A stretch of DNA of 64,000 nt from Diprion similis (taxonomy: Eukaryota > Arthropoda > Insecta > Hymenoptera > Diprionidae). The stretch covers positions 11,105,501 to 11,169,500 of the forward strand of contig NC_060106.1 in the NCBI RefSeq assembly GCF_021155765.1, given 5' to 3'. The position numbers and the translations under genes are program-made. This document shows positions 23,448-35,700 of the stretch, in pieces. The stretch's first letter is position 1; each line of letters starts with the position of its first letter. The notes below the pieces were generated by a model. It saw nothing but the letters and a program-made list of their open reading frames with translations, searched no databases and was not told the DNA's origin.

Positions 23448-24661
23448 AATTCGTTGGGATTAATATTCGTCTTCGTCATACTCGGCGAGATTCTCCCTCC
23501 ACTGGAATCCAAGATTATTAGACCGTACAAATTCCATCGTTCAAGGCCTCCGCAGAGATCAAGATGGCATCCTGGTCCCCGACGTCCGAAGTGGCATCCG
23601 CCTAGAAAAAGACCTCCACCACGTCACTATCCCCGTTACAGGCCGAAATATCAGAGGTAAGAAGAAGGTTTCAGCCTGGAGTGTAGTGAATAAAAAAACG
23701 TCGAAAATCAGTTGTAAAAACTCCGATTTTGCAAGTGTATGCAAGGAATGTGGCGTAAAAACGTCACGAATTGAAAGAGGTCATTTTATTTTTTCAAACT
23801 GCGTAGCTCTTTCGCTTTTAAAAGCTTGTATCCGGCGAAAAAAAAATGTTATTCAATTTCCGCAGCTCACTGACCGGCGAGTGCATGGAGAAACATACAT
23901 CAGCCGTGAATCCGATTTCCCTGTAAAATTTTTACGACGTGATTTGATTAGTCGAGAGTGAGCTTGTTCGGCAAACACGTTGCAATAAACTGCGAATCGA
24001 ACACGATACTCGTATAATTTACACGACCTAAACCTGTCGTCAGGTACCCTACGACGAATTACGAAAACGGAATCGACTATGCGTCCGACGAACAGCCTTA
24101 CACGATTGAAATCGAACTGCCAAGACGGTTCGGAGGGGCGGAAAAGTACCACGGGACTTCCGGCATTCACAGCAAGAGAGGCCCCAAGAGAGGCGAGGTC
24201 TACGACGAACCGGAATACGACGAGTTCCTGGAGGACGAATACTACGACGAACAGGACAGGGTTATTCGGACGGGAAAGAAGAAGGTGCGGATTAAGGTAA
24301 GTGTATTGATTGCCTGAAGTTGTTGGGAAGGTGTCGAATAACTGCGGTTCCATGCTCACCTTCCTTCGTTTATAACGTCGAATTGCTGCGAAAACAAACT
24401 TTGTTTGTGGTCACAGGTTGCAATGCACGATACCGAACTAATTCATCTTCAATTTTCCAGGTGATCAAAGGTCTGAAGCCTAAGCTGAATATCAGGATAT
24501 CTCGCATAGACGATGCAAGGACCAACGAGACCGAGACTTACCCGCTTCTTCAGCCGCAGATATCGACCAACATCGAGGAACTTGGTACGCAGGTAGACGA
24601 AGAATGGATGCCAGCTAATCCTCAGCCGTCCTACCCAGTTCACCTGAGAGGAGCTCGTTAG
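23448..24661 (+). CDS. Secreted protein of unknown function, basic Pro/Arg-rich then acidic
   Basis: Exons 23448-23656, 24044-24296 and 24461-24661 join in phase (CAG AG|G TAC; ATT AAG|GTG ATC) and encode 220 residues to a TAG. The start codon lies on an earlier exon that I can only guess. The first residues (SLGLIFVFVILGEILPP) form a signal-peptide core. A basic segment rich in Pro, Arg, His and Trp follows (about 25-70). Next is an acidic Tyr/Asp/Glu-rich stretch (about 120-142), then a Lys/Arg run, then an ordinary soluble C-terminus. No known domain and no cysteine pairs. Frame continuity over two introns and the clean splice sites make it a real gene. It could be a matrix, cuticle-associated or glandular protein, but that is a guess from composition alone. 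Confidence 0.72.
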
Positions 24662-25300
24662 CGAGCAATAGATTAAAATTGTTTATACTATAATTGTAAA
24701 TTATTATATTAATACTAAACTTTTCTTGCTGAACGGTGTCTCTTTGGTTTGGTAATGTTATACCAATATTTTTTTATTTCCTCATTGAAACACAATTCTG
24801 TAGTCGAGTGCAGGTCTTGCACTTGAGTTTAGAGTGCATTCGGGTATAGGTGGATATTGTTTTACAAATGAACGTAACTGGAGACAGACTACAATATCCG
24901 ACCTTTTACAGTCGCAGAAATAACGACGCAGCTTTCTTTTGGATCAATGCCGACTGAGGTGGACAAGGTAAAATACGCAGTTGTTTCATGTCGTTCCTGT
25001 TTGCTTTTCACCTGGGAAATCGTCGCATTAGAATATAGATTGGAAATTTTGAAACCATATCGTACAGCTGTACCAACCTTGCAGCTGTAGGAACGGAGTA
25101 AACAGCTGGTGGGAATTTTTGGGTAGTGATTGATGGATGTTGTTTCGACTCCTTTTGATTAGCGGGTTGTCACCATCTTTCTTGTGATTTGGTTTTTTAT
25201 TTCTAACTTAATAGTCAACAAACATATAATAAATATGATGATGATGATGAAAACAATGTTTATGTTGAAAAAAAAAAAATATAATGTCAATAATAGCATT

Positions 25301-25335
25301 AATAGTAATAATAATAATAATAACAATAATAATAT
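25301..25335. repeat. (TAA)n-like microsatellite
   Basis: Interrupted AAT/TAA repeats of about 35 bp within a low-complexity AT stretch beginning near 25225. Confidence 0.8.
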
Positions 25336-28012
25336 ATAATACATTTTAGCGTAACATACGTTTTACGACACCAATAACACGCACACAATTCTCACGCTCA
25401 GGATTATACAACGGAGGAAATTATATTGTACCCTGATAATTCTTTCCCCCCTCCAAGACTGCCATTCGTCAAATTATCGTAAAGTTGTTATATTATTAGG
25501 CAACGTTTCCGGTTGACAATGTGATTCATCTGCTAATAGATATTAGGCATGTAATTGCACCCTGCACGGCGGCGTTATAAGCTGCACTTTACTGCCTGCA
25601 AGGATGCTCAGGATTGCAAAATGTGTACCGAAATTGCATCAAGCCTAAGAGGCGTACAATTATATCCAATTATATAATCAGACTCCAATTTCTCTACTTC
25701 AAGCTCGCCGAATTTCAATTTCCACAAAAAGAAAACTGCAAAAAAAAAAAAAAAACACCTGAAATTACTTGCCCTTCGAATAGCAAAACCTCGTTTATTC
25801 GCTAATTCTGATTTTCAGCATACTCATTAATTTAAATTGAAGATTTAATATGAATACGTAGAAGAGGGACATCTCAGGCTGGAATGTCGAGGCGTTGATG
25901 AATTTTCCGGGAATTTGAATACTCCGGTTCGAAATCGGCTCGACGATACAACTTCAAATGGTTTCATGCCATTAATAGTCACTGACTTACCCGTATTTCA
26001 ACGGCCAAGCAGCTGTGCAATAAGAATCGTTAGCGAGGTCGCAGTTGGAGCTTTACGAAAATCACACGTCTGCACACAACGTGATAAAAGTATGACTAAT
26101 TGTAAGAAGGCATAGAACGCATTTGAGAGGTAGGCCAGCGTGTTATTCACCAGAATGATTACATCTGAAGGTTGTGGGTACCTACATCATACCTCATACT
26201 ATATTTTATAGTCGCCATATCCCCGTTAGCCTTGTGCCTCTGCACCACCCAACTTCGATCCAACCTCGGGAATAAATTAACGAAACATAAAGGCGGGCGT
26301 ATAATACACCAGAAATCGCTAGTCAAGCGATTTCATCGCTGTAGTAGGTAAATTTCTCTCCTGCAAGATTGCCAGGGTAGAAAATTGTACATGTATATAG
26401 GGTATAACGTTATAATAAGGCCGGTCTTGATTCAACCAGAATAAAATCGCACTTAGTGCTCTACTCTGATTGTTATTTAATCACAAAATATCGACCGGTT
26501 CATAACTATTCCAACATAGATATTTGTACGTTCATTCAACCATCGCACTGCGAGAGGCAACGAGATCGGATTATGAGTTATTCAAATTGATGAAGGCCAA
26601 ATAGTCCGTACATTTGTTTTTAATTTTCTAGAGCATAATTTTATTAGAACTAAAGCCGGTAGTCCAGGAAAACTTTTCCGTCAGACGTGATTCAATGCCA
26701 ATTGCTTCACTGCGCCTAAGATAAGTGTTTTTACGTACCGTTTGAAGGAGAGAAATTTTAAGCTATCCGTTAGAGTACTTCACGCCGCTTGAAAGGTGTA
26801 TCTACATAAAAATATTGACATCAGCGGTGCTTGACCCCTTAAATTTTTTTGTTTGAAAAATTAATATTAGAAGAGCCTGGCTCCCAAAATTTCTCCGGAA
26901 TGAAGATGACCAAAAAAAAAACCAACGTCAAGATTCTGACCAGCGGACTTTATTTCGATATTTATTCTCAGAGAGCAGCCGATGGGCTATACAGAATATT
27001 TTAACACTCCGAAAGAACTCTAGGAGAACTCACGGCAGGATTTCGTTGTAATCTAAATGGATCGATTGATAAATGAGAAGTTTTTTGGCTAATGTAGTCT
27101 ACTCACGTTTCTTACTTGGGATAAATAGAAGAAAGAAAAAAAAAAAAAAAAAATACAGGTCGAGGTACATCCGGAATTGAATTTAGAGCCGGAATTTCAG
27201 TCTGGAGGAGAAAGGGCGTATTTTCCTATTTATGATCCTGAGAATTTTGCATCCACGCTCTCGAAGTAACAATCTGTAATACATTTTACTTCGAAGCCAT
27301 CACGGCGTTACGTCTCGCGTTTTTCCGACGCCGCTTGCGTCGTCATAAGCTGCAGGTAGTTTCGATGTTACTTCTGTTACGCAGTTTGTGCGCCTCGTTA
27401 CACTTGTCTCTAGTTATTTTTTGTCTTTTCTTTATCTTTTGCTTTTTCCTTCCCTTCTTGTCTTTTTCGCTTTATTCCCGGCTAGTACTCAAGTAATATA
27501 TATTATATAACTCACTCGCACAACACACGGGGTTATATAAACATAGAAACATACAAACACACATGATGCTCTACGTGTATATGTATATACCTATTATGTA
27601 CTCGAATTTCGAGCGAGATGATACTATCCAACTTTACTTGCGCTCGTTCTTCTTCCTCTTCAACTTCCATTTCCGTCGCCAGTCGCTTTCTCCGCTCTCT
27701 CCGCTCTCTCCTCTACATTTCTCTGCTGCTTGGTTCTCTTTTTCCCGTTGCTTTTTCATACATTCATTTTTTCACGGTATGTACATACCTGCATGTTATA
27801 CTATAAGTACTTCCATTTTTTTTATTCCGTTTTATTGTTTATCTTTATTAAATTCTAATTATTTTTTTTTACTTTTTACGGTTCGTTTTTTACTTAGACG
27901 TTTTTTACTTTGGTAATTAACTACTTTTTATCGAAGCACTTTATTGCAGGTTTTTTTTTTTTTTTACGAAGCACGTATTGCGTTACAATTTTTCGATTCT
28001 TAGTTTTCGCGC

Positions 28013-28035
28013 GGGGGATGGGGATAGGGGGGGGG
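28013..28035 (+). other. G-rich run, possible G-quadruplex
   Basis: Runs of five, four and nine G separated by two- and three-base spacers satisfy the four G-tract pattern. It lies in otherwise T-rich DNA, in the presumed 3' UTR interval of the minus-strand gene, where the transcript would be C-rich. Confidence 0.5.
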
Positions 28036-29280
28036 TTTACCCTTCGGCTTAGATTTATTTTATTTTATTTCTTTCAAATTATTATTCATTAAATAACATA
28101 TCACAATTATTATTATATTTATAAGCACTTTCCGCAGCGTTCATTCGACCGATTTTATCGATGAGATCGTTATTTTTGTAATTCTTATTATTATTAGTTT
28201 TTTTACTTTTCTCTGGTTTTGCAGCGTAACCTTTGTTAGCAAGTCGGTGTAGGTCTGGTTATTCACTTTGGACAAGACGTTAAGAATTCAATCCTTAAAT
28301 TTCATTTCTGAAATGTCTTGTCTGCAAATTCACATCCACCCATTTTTATTATTGTTATTTCTTTTTTTGTTGATTTTTAGGTAGACGTGACTTACATCGA
28401 TTAGCACGCGACCGGTCATATTACTTATCGTTACTCTTCCGTTTTTTTTTGTTTTTTTTTAGCACTGTAGAAATACTTAATATATTACAATAGTTATCGT
28501 ATTCGAATGTAAATGTATAATACTTGACATATTTATATGTATGTACAGAGTTTTGTTCTTCAATCTTTTTTCGATCGTTTGATTTTATTCTGGGTATTTA
28601 ATTGAAAGCAATTTCATTCAACTTGACCTTACTTCAATATAACTGGCTCGCTAAACGACGATCAATAATTTTCTTTTACAGTACGTCGGTTTAAATTCAA
28701 GTAAATAAATAAAATCTTATCTGTGCTATATAATAGTTGTCAAATCTTTATACTCACGTTCGAGTTTTCGCGTTGATTGAAACGTAATGTCAATGTTGTT
28801 GACATAACAACGGAATGTGTGATTTTAACATTGTTACAATTTTTTGTTTTATTTATCACTTAACAGAACAATTTTACTCGCTCGTAATACACTGTATCCT
28901 TTTCATCTGAACTTTGGTAGACAGGTTCCTTATCTTACGAAATATTGCAACGAAGTCTGTACATAAGTATATTTAAGCCGCGATATCGTATATCAGTAAT
29001 GATTACGATGTTCTCAGCGATTCAACATCGACACTTGCTTTAGGCTTCGATTCTTTCACAGCTATAGAACTTTTAAAATTTGGAGTAAGCCCGGGCTTAA
29101 ATGATCATATATATCCACAACGCGTCGTTCGCTGATTAATCAACAACAATTTATTAAGTCGTTTCCTTACCTCGAGCTGCAATTTCATAACCGCGTCGTT
29201 TTAACACCGCGCACTAACGAAAATTATTACTTCATTGTAATTTTTTATTTTGTATATAACATGAGTATGTCTATACATAC

Positions 29281-29285
29281 ATATA

Positions 29286-29316
<31 letters not shown>
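29281..29316. repeat. (AT)n plus poly-T tract
   Basis: About eleven AT units followed directly by a 15-base T run. Confidence 0.9.
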
Positions 29317-29587
29317 GATTATGTTTCACGGCGATGATAATCGCAAGTCGTCACCAATTTAGGCCTCTCTGTACGTTGCACGACAGCCGTAGGTATAATC
29401 TTTCCCTCTTCCTGGTTGCGCGGTTAATCCGTCAGATAATTGATCAACTAATTAAGGGTTACCCGAGTGCCCGCACTGTTTGACGAGTTCATCATCGCGC
29501 GCTGCGTCGACGGGGCTACGCGTTTCGCTGTGGCGACATCGGGAGGAGCGGAACACTCGCAGGACCTTCCCCGTCGTCTAGCGACCG

Positions 29588-32500
29588 TCATACGGGCGTT
29601 TCAAAGGTGACCTGAAATCATAGGGCGAAGAATAGAGAGCGATAAATCAACCCGCCGTGCATATTACACTGTGAATCGGGTTAATATAGCGAATCTATCC
29701 GGCTGACGCTAGAATCAGAGACGCGGCTTCATCAGCCAAGGCTGAGAATACGCTGATGAGCTGCGGAGCGCAGGGAGATGTTCTTTATTCACATCGACTT
29801 TCCGACAAACTCGCTTCGTAGAGAAACGCCCAAGTATTTATTACTATTTATGTATGCATAGAAACACATTGCTTTCAAATTTTCCAGCCATTTTGAATTT
29901 TGCATAAACGCGTTTGCGAAAGTCTTATTTAAAATTGGTAGAATCCATAATTTAATTCAGATTACCCGTGACTCGAAATACGAAATTAACCGTTGAAACC
30001 AATTTAATGTGTCTTTATCAACGCAGGCGGATTTTTTTCAAATTATTGCTCAAAATTATCAAAGAGAAAAGTCGTTAGACGGAGCAAAAAATTAGCCGTG
30101 AATTAACATTGCAGGGAATATTTTTAATTACACTCTTGTCTTTAGTTCTTCTAGTCTCTTTTTCCCTTTTTTTTGCTGACTGGCAGGAAAAGTCTTTAAA
30201 GCCCACTCACTAAGAGTAGGAAAGTAACAACACCACTCGACCTAAGACCACTTGGCGAGGCCCGGCTGGGCCAGCCGGGAAACTAGGCACCGTTCCACGG
30301 ACTCCGAAGAGCTGAGTTGTGCCTTTACATCTGATTGACACTTATTTCCAGAATCATCAACGTTGCGGCGTAAGTATCACGAAGCTTCAATACACATGCG
30401 AAGAGCATTGAGGAATTATTCGAATAAAGCTGTCGACGGAGAGTCGTTCAAGTAGTTTCGTCAAGAATAAGTTTTTTGCTTCAACTTTAAACGAGGGATG
30501 ATCCGTCATGCGGCGAAAGTGCGCAGATTACTGGCAGGAGAGGAAAGGGGACTAGTTGATGCGATATAGAACTCGAGCAATGTGAAAAAGTTTTCCACTC
30601 CGTATCCACATATGTATATAAGCCCCTGTAACCTCACATATGTATACGCGCGTACATGTAAGTCTCAAGTTTACCTCTCGAGCCCCTTTTTTCGACCGTT
30701 TCCTCTCCAACTTCGGTGTTTGGGGAAGTAGGCTATAGTCGCCGCTGGTTCCTCCGCTGCGCTGCTTCGTCAATGGTGGATGCGACACTGTGGGAACTCG
30801 GGGTGGTGGCGAAAACTGGGTTCCTTGGGGCAGCAGAGAGTAGGCAACGTTCGGCGCCTGGATGAACGGCGAAGTCGGTGGGAAATGGTTCGCGACCACC
30901 GGTGCCCAGTACTGATGAGAGTGACGAGCCGGGGAACTTCCTGCGGGAAGACAAGCACCCCCGTCGACTGTTCACAATAAGACATCAATCGTTTGTGTCG
31001 TAATAAGTTTTTGTTCAAGGGTGCTCAATCGTTTGAGGTTCGCAATCGTCGGCAGTAACATCAACTGGAGGCACTTTGAACATAAGAAATTAGCTACTTA
31101 CTATCGCTCCGTGGATTGCTGTGCCTCCGTTGGGTTTTCCACGTGGAAGAACGAACACGTCCGGCAGTCTCGGTGTTCACAGCATCGACGCTAAGACTCC
31201 TGGCAACTCCTCTGTAAGGATTGTTCGAGGCGTGTTCGCTGGCAGCGGCTACGCCAGCCAACTGCTCGTTAAGAGCGTACAACTTGGAGGTGATGTCCTT
31301 GCCTATCAGGTTGTTCAGCACAACCTTGAGCAGTGGCCTGTGTCTGAGGACTCGCACAAGCTTTATCCGAGTCCAGCAAATGTACGTGCTGGACTCTTCC
31401 GCGCGAACCGTAACCTGGAACAAGTCGTCAAAGTTCTGGTGCGCTGCCTCCCACTCCGGAGAATCAACGAATTGGTAAGCTCTGACGTAGTGGAGATGGG
31501 TACTGTCGCAGGTCACCGTTAATCTGAAACGGGAATTCAGGCACCTTTCAGAAACATCAATTTATGATGCTGTAAACGCGTCACGTTGACTTCCACGAGA
31601 GGAAAAAGGAATCTTATAAAAATTTCATTAAAAACTCACGGCTGTATAGCGATCGTACAACGTAATTGTATTCGTCTGAGAAGCGTAAGCCTTTACTTAC
31701 TTTCCACGCAACAGTATCGACAGGCGTTCATCGGCCGGCGTGACACCTTCGGTCGCGTAGGTTTGTCCTGGATCAAGTTTCAATATCCTCGCCTCTTTGG
31801 CCAGTTCCTGGAAATGCTTTTTACTGACCCTGTACGGTTTGAACAACTTTAGATATAATTCGGCAAGTTCCGGGCTGAGCGCGGGTGGCAGAAAACGACA
31901 AGCAAGAATTAGGGAGTGGATTCCGTTGAGGAGTCCAAGAGCGAGACACCAGAGCATTGCGTCAAGGGCGCAGATTGTGATTCCAGCCCAAAGAGCAGCC
32001 AGCATAAAGCCGGCGGTGAGGAAGGTGCGTAAGGCCAACACCGAGGCTTTGAACGACCTCGGAACAAGGAAGGCTGCCGCGAAGAAGATGTTAGCCGCCT
32101 GTGAGTCAGAGGACGAAAAAAGAAACAAGTCTTAGACGAGACCACGATTTGCTATTTCAACGTATTATTCTGTGATTAGCAAGACGTAAAATGCACATTG
32201 GACAATTCATATAATTCAATAAAACAATGATCAAGTTTAAATTGTTCAATCTGATTGATTGTGAAAATCTGTATTGTATTAATTTCAACATCCGCACCGT
32301 TATGATTACACCCATAAGAATTACAGATTTCCCATTGCGGGGCTTCTGCTTTGGACATTGCTATTTGTAGTTGAATTGCGCCGATCATTGCGTCATTTGA
32401 CGAGTGCCAAAAGCAAGAGTGGAGTTATCGAGCGTGTTGATTAGAAGTACCGACGCAACGGTGGTATTCAAGAAGACGTTATATTTACCTGGAACAATTT

Positions 32501-32794
32501 GTGCTGGGCGGCTTCCCACTCGTCGCAGTATCCCCCGGTTGAGATGACGGTCGCGTTGAGCCTCTCCGTGAGGTTGCTGGACGCCGTGGTGTTCCAAGCG
32601 TCGACCCAGAGCTCCGTGTAGTTAACATCTACCATGGAGTAGCCACCGAGGTCACCGAGACCAGTGTAGTTGAAAGTGTAGCTCTCCGTCGAGGAGGAGG
32701 AAGTCGTCGATGAGGAGGCGGAGAACGGCGTCGTTGACGTGGTAGCGTCGGTCGTGTTCGCCATCTTTCGTCGTGGGCGCGTGGTACGGGCCAT
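29588..32794 (-). CDS. bves: Popeye domain-containing protein, Bves-like
   Basis: Five coding exons: 32794-32489, 32098-31701, 31523-31102, 30940-30675 and 29611-29588. All joins keep phase, giving 471 residues. The N-terminus is Ser/Thr-rich with six N-glycosylation sequons (N13, N42, N58, N68, N74, N80), as expected for the extracellular end. Three hydrophobic segments follow at about 103-115, 124-145 and 149-168. The cytosolic Popeye domain carries both cAMP-site signatures, D-S-P-E at 255-258 and F-Q-V-T at 270-273, preceded by a conserved G-Q-T-Y-A-T-E-G block. POPDC proteins are cAMP-binding membrane proteins that influence ion channels and membrane traffic in muscle (known for vertebrates). 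The last exon adds only V-T-F-E-T-P-V, a class I PDZ-type end; reading through the donor at 30674 instead gives a 40-residue tail stopping at 30552. An acceptor (ttttcaag) just before the first coding exon implies an upstream non-coding exon. A downstream ATG at 32764 is an alternative start. Confidence 0.92.
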
Positions 32795-35700
32795 CACCTC
32801 CTTCGCCTTGAAAATCAAAGAAATCCCGACATTGCGTTACACTCTTATAATACAAACGCCGCACGAGCAGCTCCAAAAAGCTCGCACAACGTCTCGACTC
32901 TGCAGCTTCCATGAACAGGGTGAATAGCTGAACGATCAAAGATGGTCCTCTCAGAGAGCGGCTGTGTCGGACCATTACTTCGTCTCACCTTTGCACAAAC
33001 AGTCCGGACCACGTCGGGCATGGTGGGGAAAAGTGTGCAGGGCTGTTCGAGCGTGCCTTTAGTTGGGGGTGGATTCGGCAGCGTGGGAGGGTGAAGGAAC
33101 GGGCCGCGGTATGCGGCGGCGGATATATCGCGGAATACGAGGGTCTGTGTAACCTGAGCACACACGATACATCCACCGTTTGTGCTCACGTAGCAGCAGC
33201 GGCAGTACACAGTTCACGAGCTCGTTTTACTCGCGTGGCTTCCGGTGCATGAAAGCCGGTGACCCAGCGGCTGAAACGGCGCTTGGATGATATTCAAATG
33301 TTTTTTTGATCGGGTACCGTAGTTCGCTCTCGAGCACATACCAGTTTCTGAGATGAAAGCGGTCTGAGGAGAAGCTGCAGCGTGAGATATGCGAGAGCAT
33401 CAGCTTCCGAATTGATCGTAAATTGGTGTCGACCAGACCTGCGGATGCCTAGGAGTACAGGAAGGTGAAGCTAGGTCAGGTTGATAGCTGGCGTACGGTA
33501 TGTATGTCTAATGCTGCGCTACCGTCGATACAGCCGAGACGTGTTACAGTCGCATAAAACGAGATGTGCGCCTCGATTCGGATAGGGGAAGAGACTCCGT
33601 GTTTCCTTCGAGTTTACTTCAAACCTCCATCACGTTACTCTCATTCATTGGCATTTATGGAGGAGACGGTGGCTCTCGAGCTGGTTTCCGTACCAGCCGA
33701 ACGTATGTTGCGTATGGTAATTAATTCACGGTGCGAATCCGAATTTCAAGGACATCGTGTATATTCATGCGCGTAATACTTGGTTCGCGTTATAATTAGG
33801 TCGACTTGTCACCCAGCCTCGAACCGAGCTCTAGCAATTATTGTCAAGTGCTGCAGAAATACCGTGGCGAGTGACGCTGTCGCGACAAACACCCCAAACC
33901 TCCGTTTCCACGACCCCCTGCACCTCCACGCAGAGCGGCATAATTCCCACGAAACTTGGCAGTGAATCAGAAAGTTCCTCGTACAGTGACGGTGCGGACA
34001 TTTTTCTCTCGCTGGTATCGGCGCCTTGCAAGCTCCGGTTTGAAAACCCAGCTTCGCCCGGCATTGCCAGAATCCCGTGATTCTGAAAACCGTGTAACTA
34101 CCACCGCGGTACCAGGATTATCAGCTCGGGGTGAGATAAAATCGGCATTTGCGCTCGGCGGGCAGTTCCGATGACGTGTCTGATTCCCGAATCAGGTTGT
34201 CCGAGGAACTGGCTTCCGGCGGTTGAAGATTTGTTGCAAGCTCTCAGCGCGACCCTATTTTCCAACGACTTACGTCGCCCTCTGCGTATCGTCGATCTGC
34301 GTTCCTATAGCTAACCCGCCCTCGACGGACCTTGAAGAAACCTCCAGCGAGATGTTCTCTTTGAAAGTTTAATCGATTTCGTAATTGAATCGGCTTTTTC
34401 GCCTCAGTTCAGTGCACAGGTGTCAAGCTTGTCACTGGTGCGAAATAACTCAGTTATTTTTGACGTTGACACGCAAAATACCGTGTCAAGAGACGCGAAC
34501 TATTCAAGCATATATGTACGGACGGCATAATCGCAGGGTGAGAAACGCGGCGATCAGGGAGTCAACATCGGCCGCTAACTATTGTGGAATTAATTTTTCA
34601 GAATGTATCTTGTCACGCCAACGTAACGCGGGATACTCGGCAAACACGTGAAACCTGAATTAAGATCTCTAATCTGTGGCGGTTATTTGCATCGAGAAGC
34701 TCTTATACTTCGATTAGACGATCGCTACGTTACGGGGCGGCGTTGATTGATCATTGCTACATATGCATAGCAGGATTCCGGATTATAATACCGCAGCAAA
34801 TCGTGACCGGAATTCAACTCGTTTTTAGACGAAGAAAAATAAGTGCGATTAGTAGATTTCATCGATTGAAGCTGCGACGAGGAACCATCCAGGTCTCTTT
34901 GGATGGATGTTTGCGTCTTTCCGATAATTAGTTTCGCTCTTCGTTTCTACAGGCTTTGTTACTCGGTAAACCTTTTTCTTCGATCATTCGAGCGCTGGCA
35001 AGGGTTATAGAGCAAAGACTGGCAGGAGTTTGTAAATGTCAGCGAAATGTTAATGGAGCGATGAACCTCCGGAAACACGGTTCATCACGCCAGCGGCCAC
35101 AATGGCGATTCTCCCCGTCTATGGTAATTACTACGAAATTCACACCGCGTCACACGTCACACGTCGTCTGATGTTAGGTATATTACATTATCGATCCCCG
35201 AAGGGTGAATTAAAATTACGGAACGAACGACGTATCATCGGCTACGCAGAGTCGATTCGTCCCCGATTCATATCCTCCGATACTTCTACGGAATTCCTAT
35301 ACTTTACGCATGGAAATTCAATCAGCTAGAGAGACGCTAGAGAGAGAAACGGTGAAACCCTGCAGTTCATCCATTATTTTTTATCCAAACACTGCACCAG
35401 TTTGCCATGGAAGCTACGATATGTTTGCTGGAAGCAAACTGTCCAGCTGAAGCTTTCATCTGGAAATGACGATTAATTAATTCCGAGAATTTCGTCGCTC
35501 AGGATTCCTGCCAACTTTTCAAAAATTATCAAATGTCTCGCACCTCTTTTTCACGCCAAGCTTACAGTTTTCAGAACCCGAATTTCGTGTGACAAATTCA
35601 GCTTAACGTAACCTAATTTTCCGGCAATTAATCAGAAATTTAGAGCAAAACACATTGCAGTGATGGATGGCCCGGAAAAGTCGGAACGGCCCTTTGCACT

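Larger units (their letters stand above)
24662..29587. other. AT-rich stretch; right part likely the 3' UTR of the Bves-like gene
   Basis: No coding exon found. From about 27100 the plus strand is strikingly T-rich with many poly-T runs, that is, A-rich as read from the minus strand. Several TTTATT hexamers (AATAAA on the minus strand) occur between about 27470 and 28850. This fits a long 3' UTR of the minus-strand Popeye gene ending at 29588, although a shorter UTR is possible. Confidence 0.4.

Noticed and set aside
31121-31522. 133-codon plus-strand frame
   Set aside because: Antisense shadow of the third exon of the Bves-like gene.
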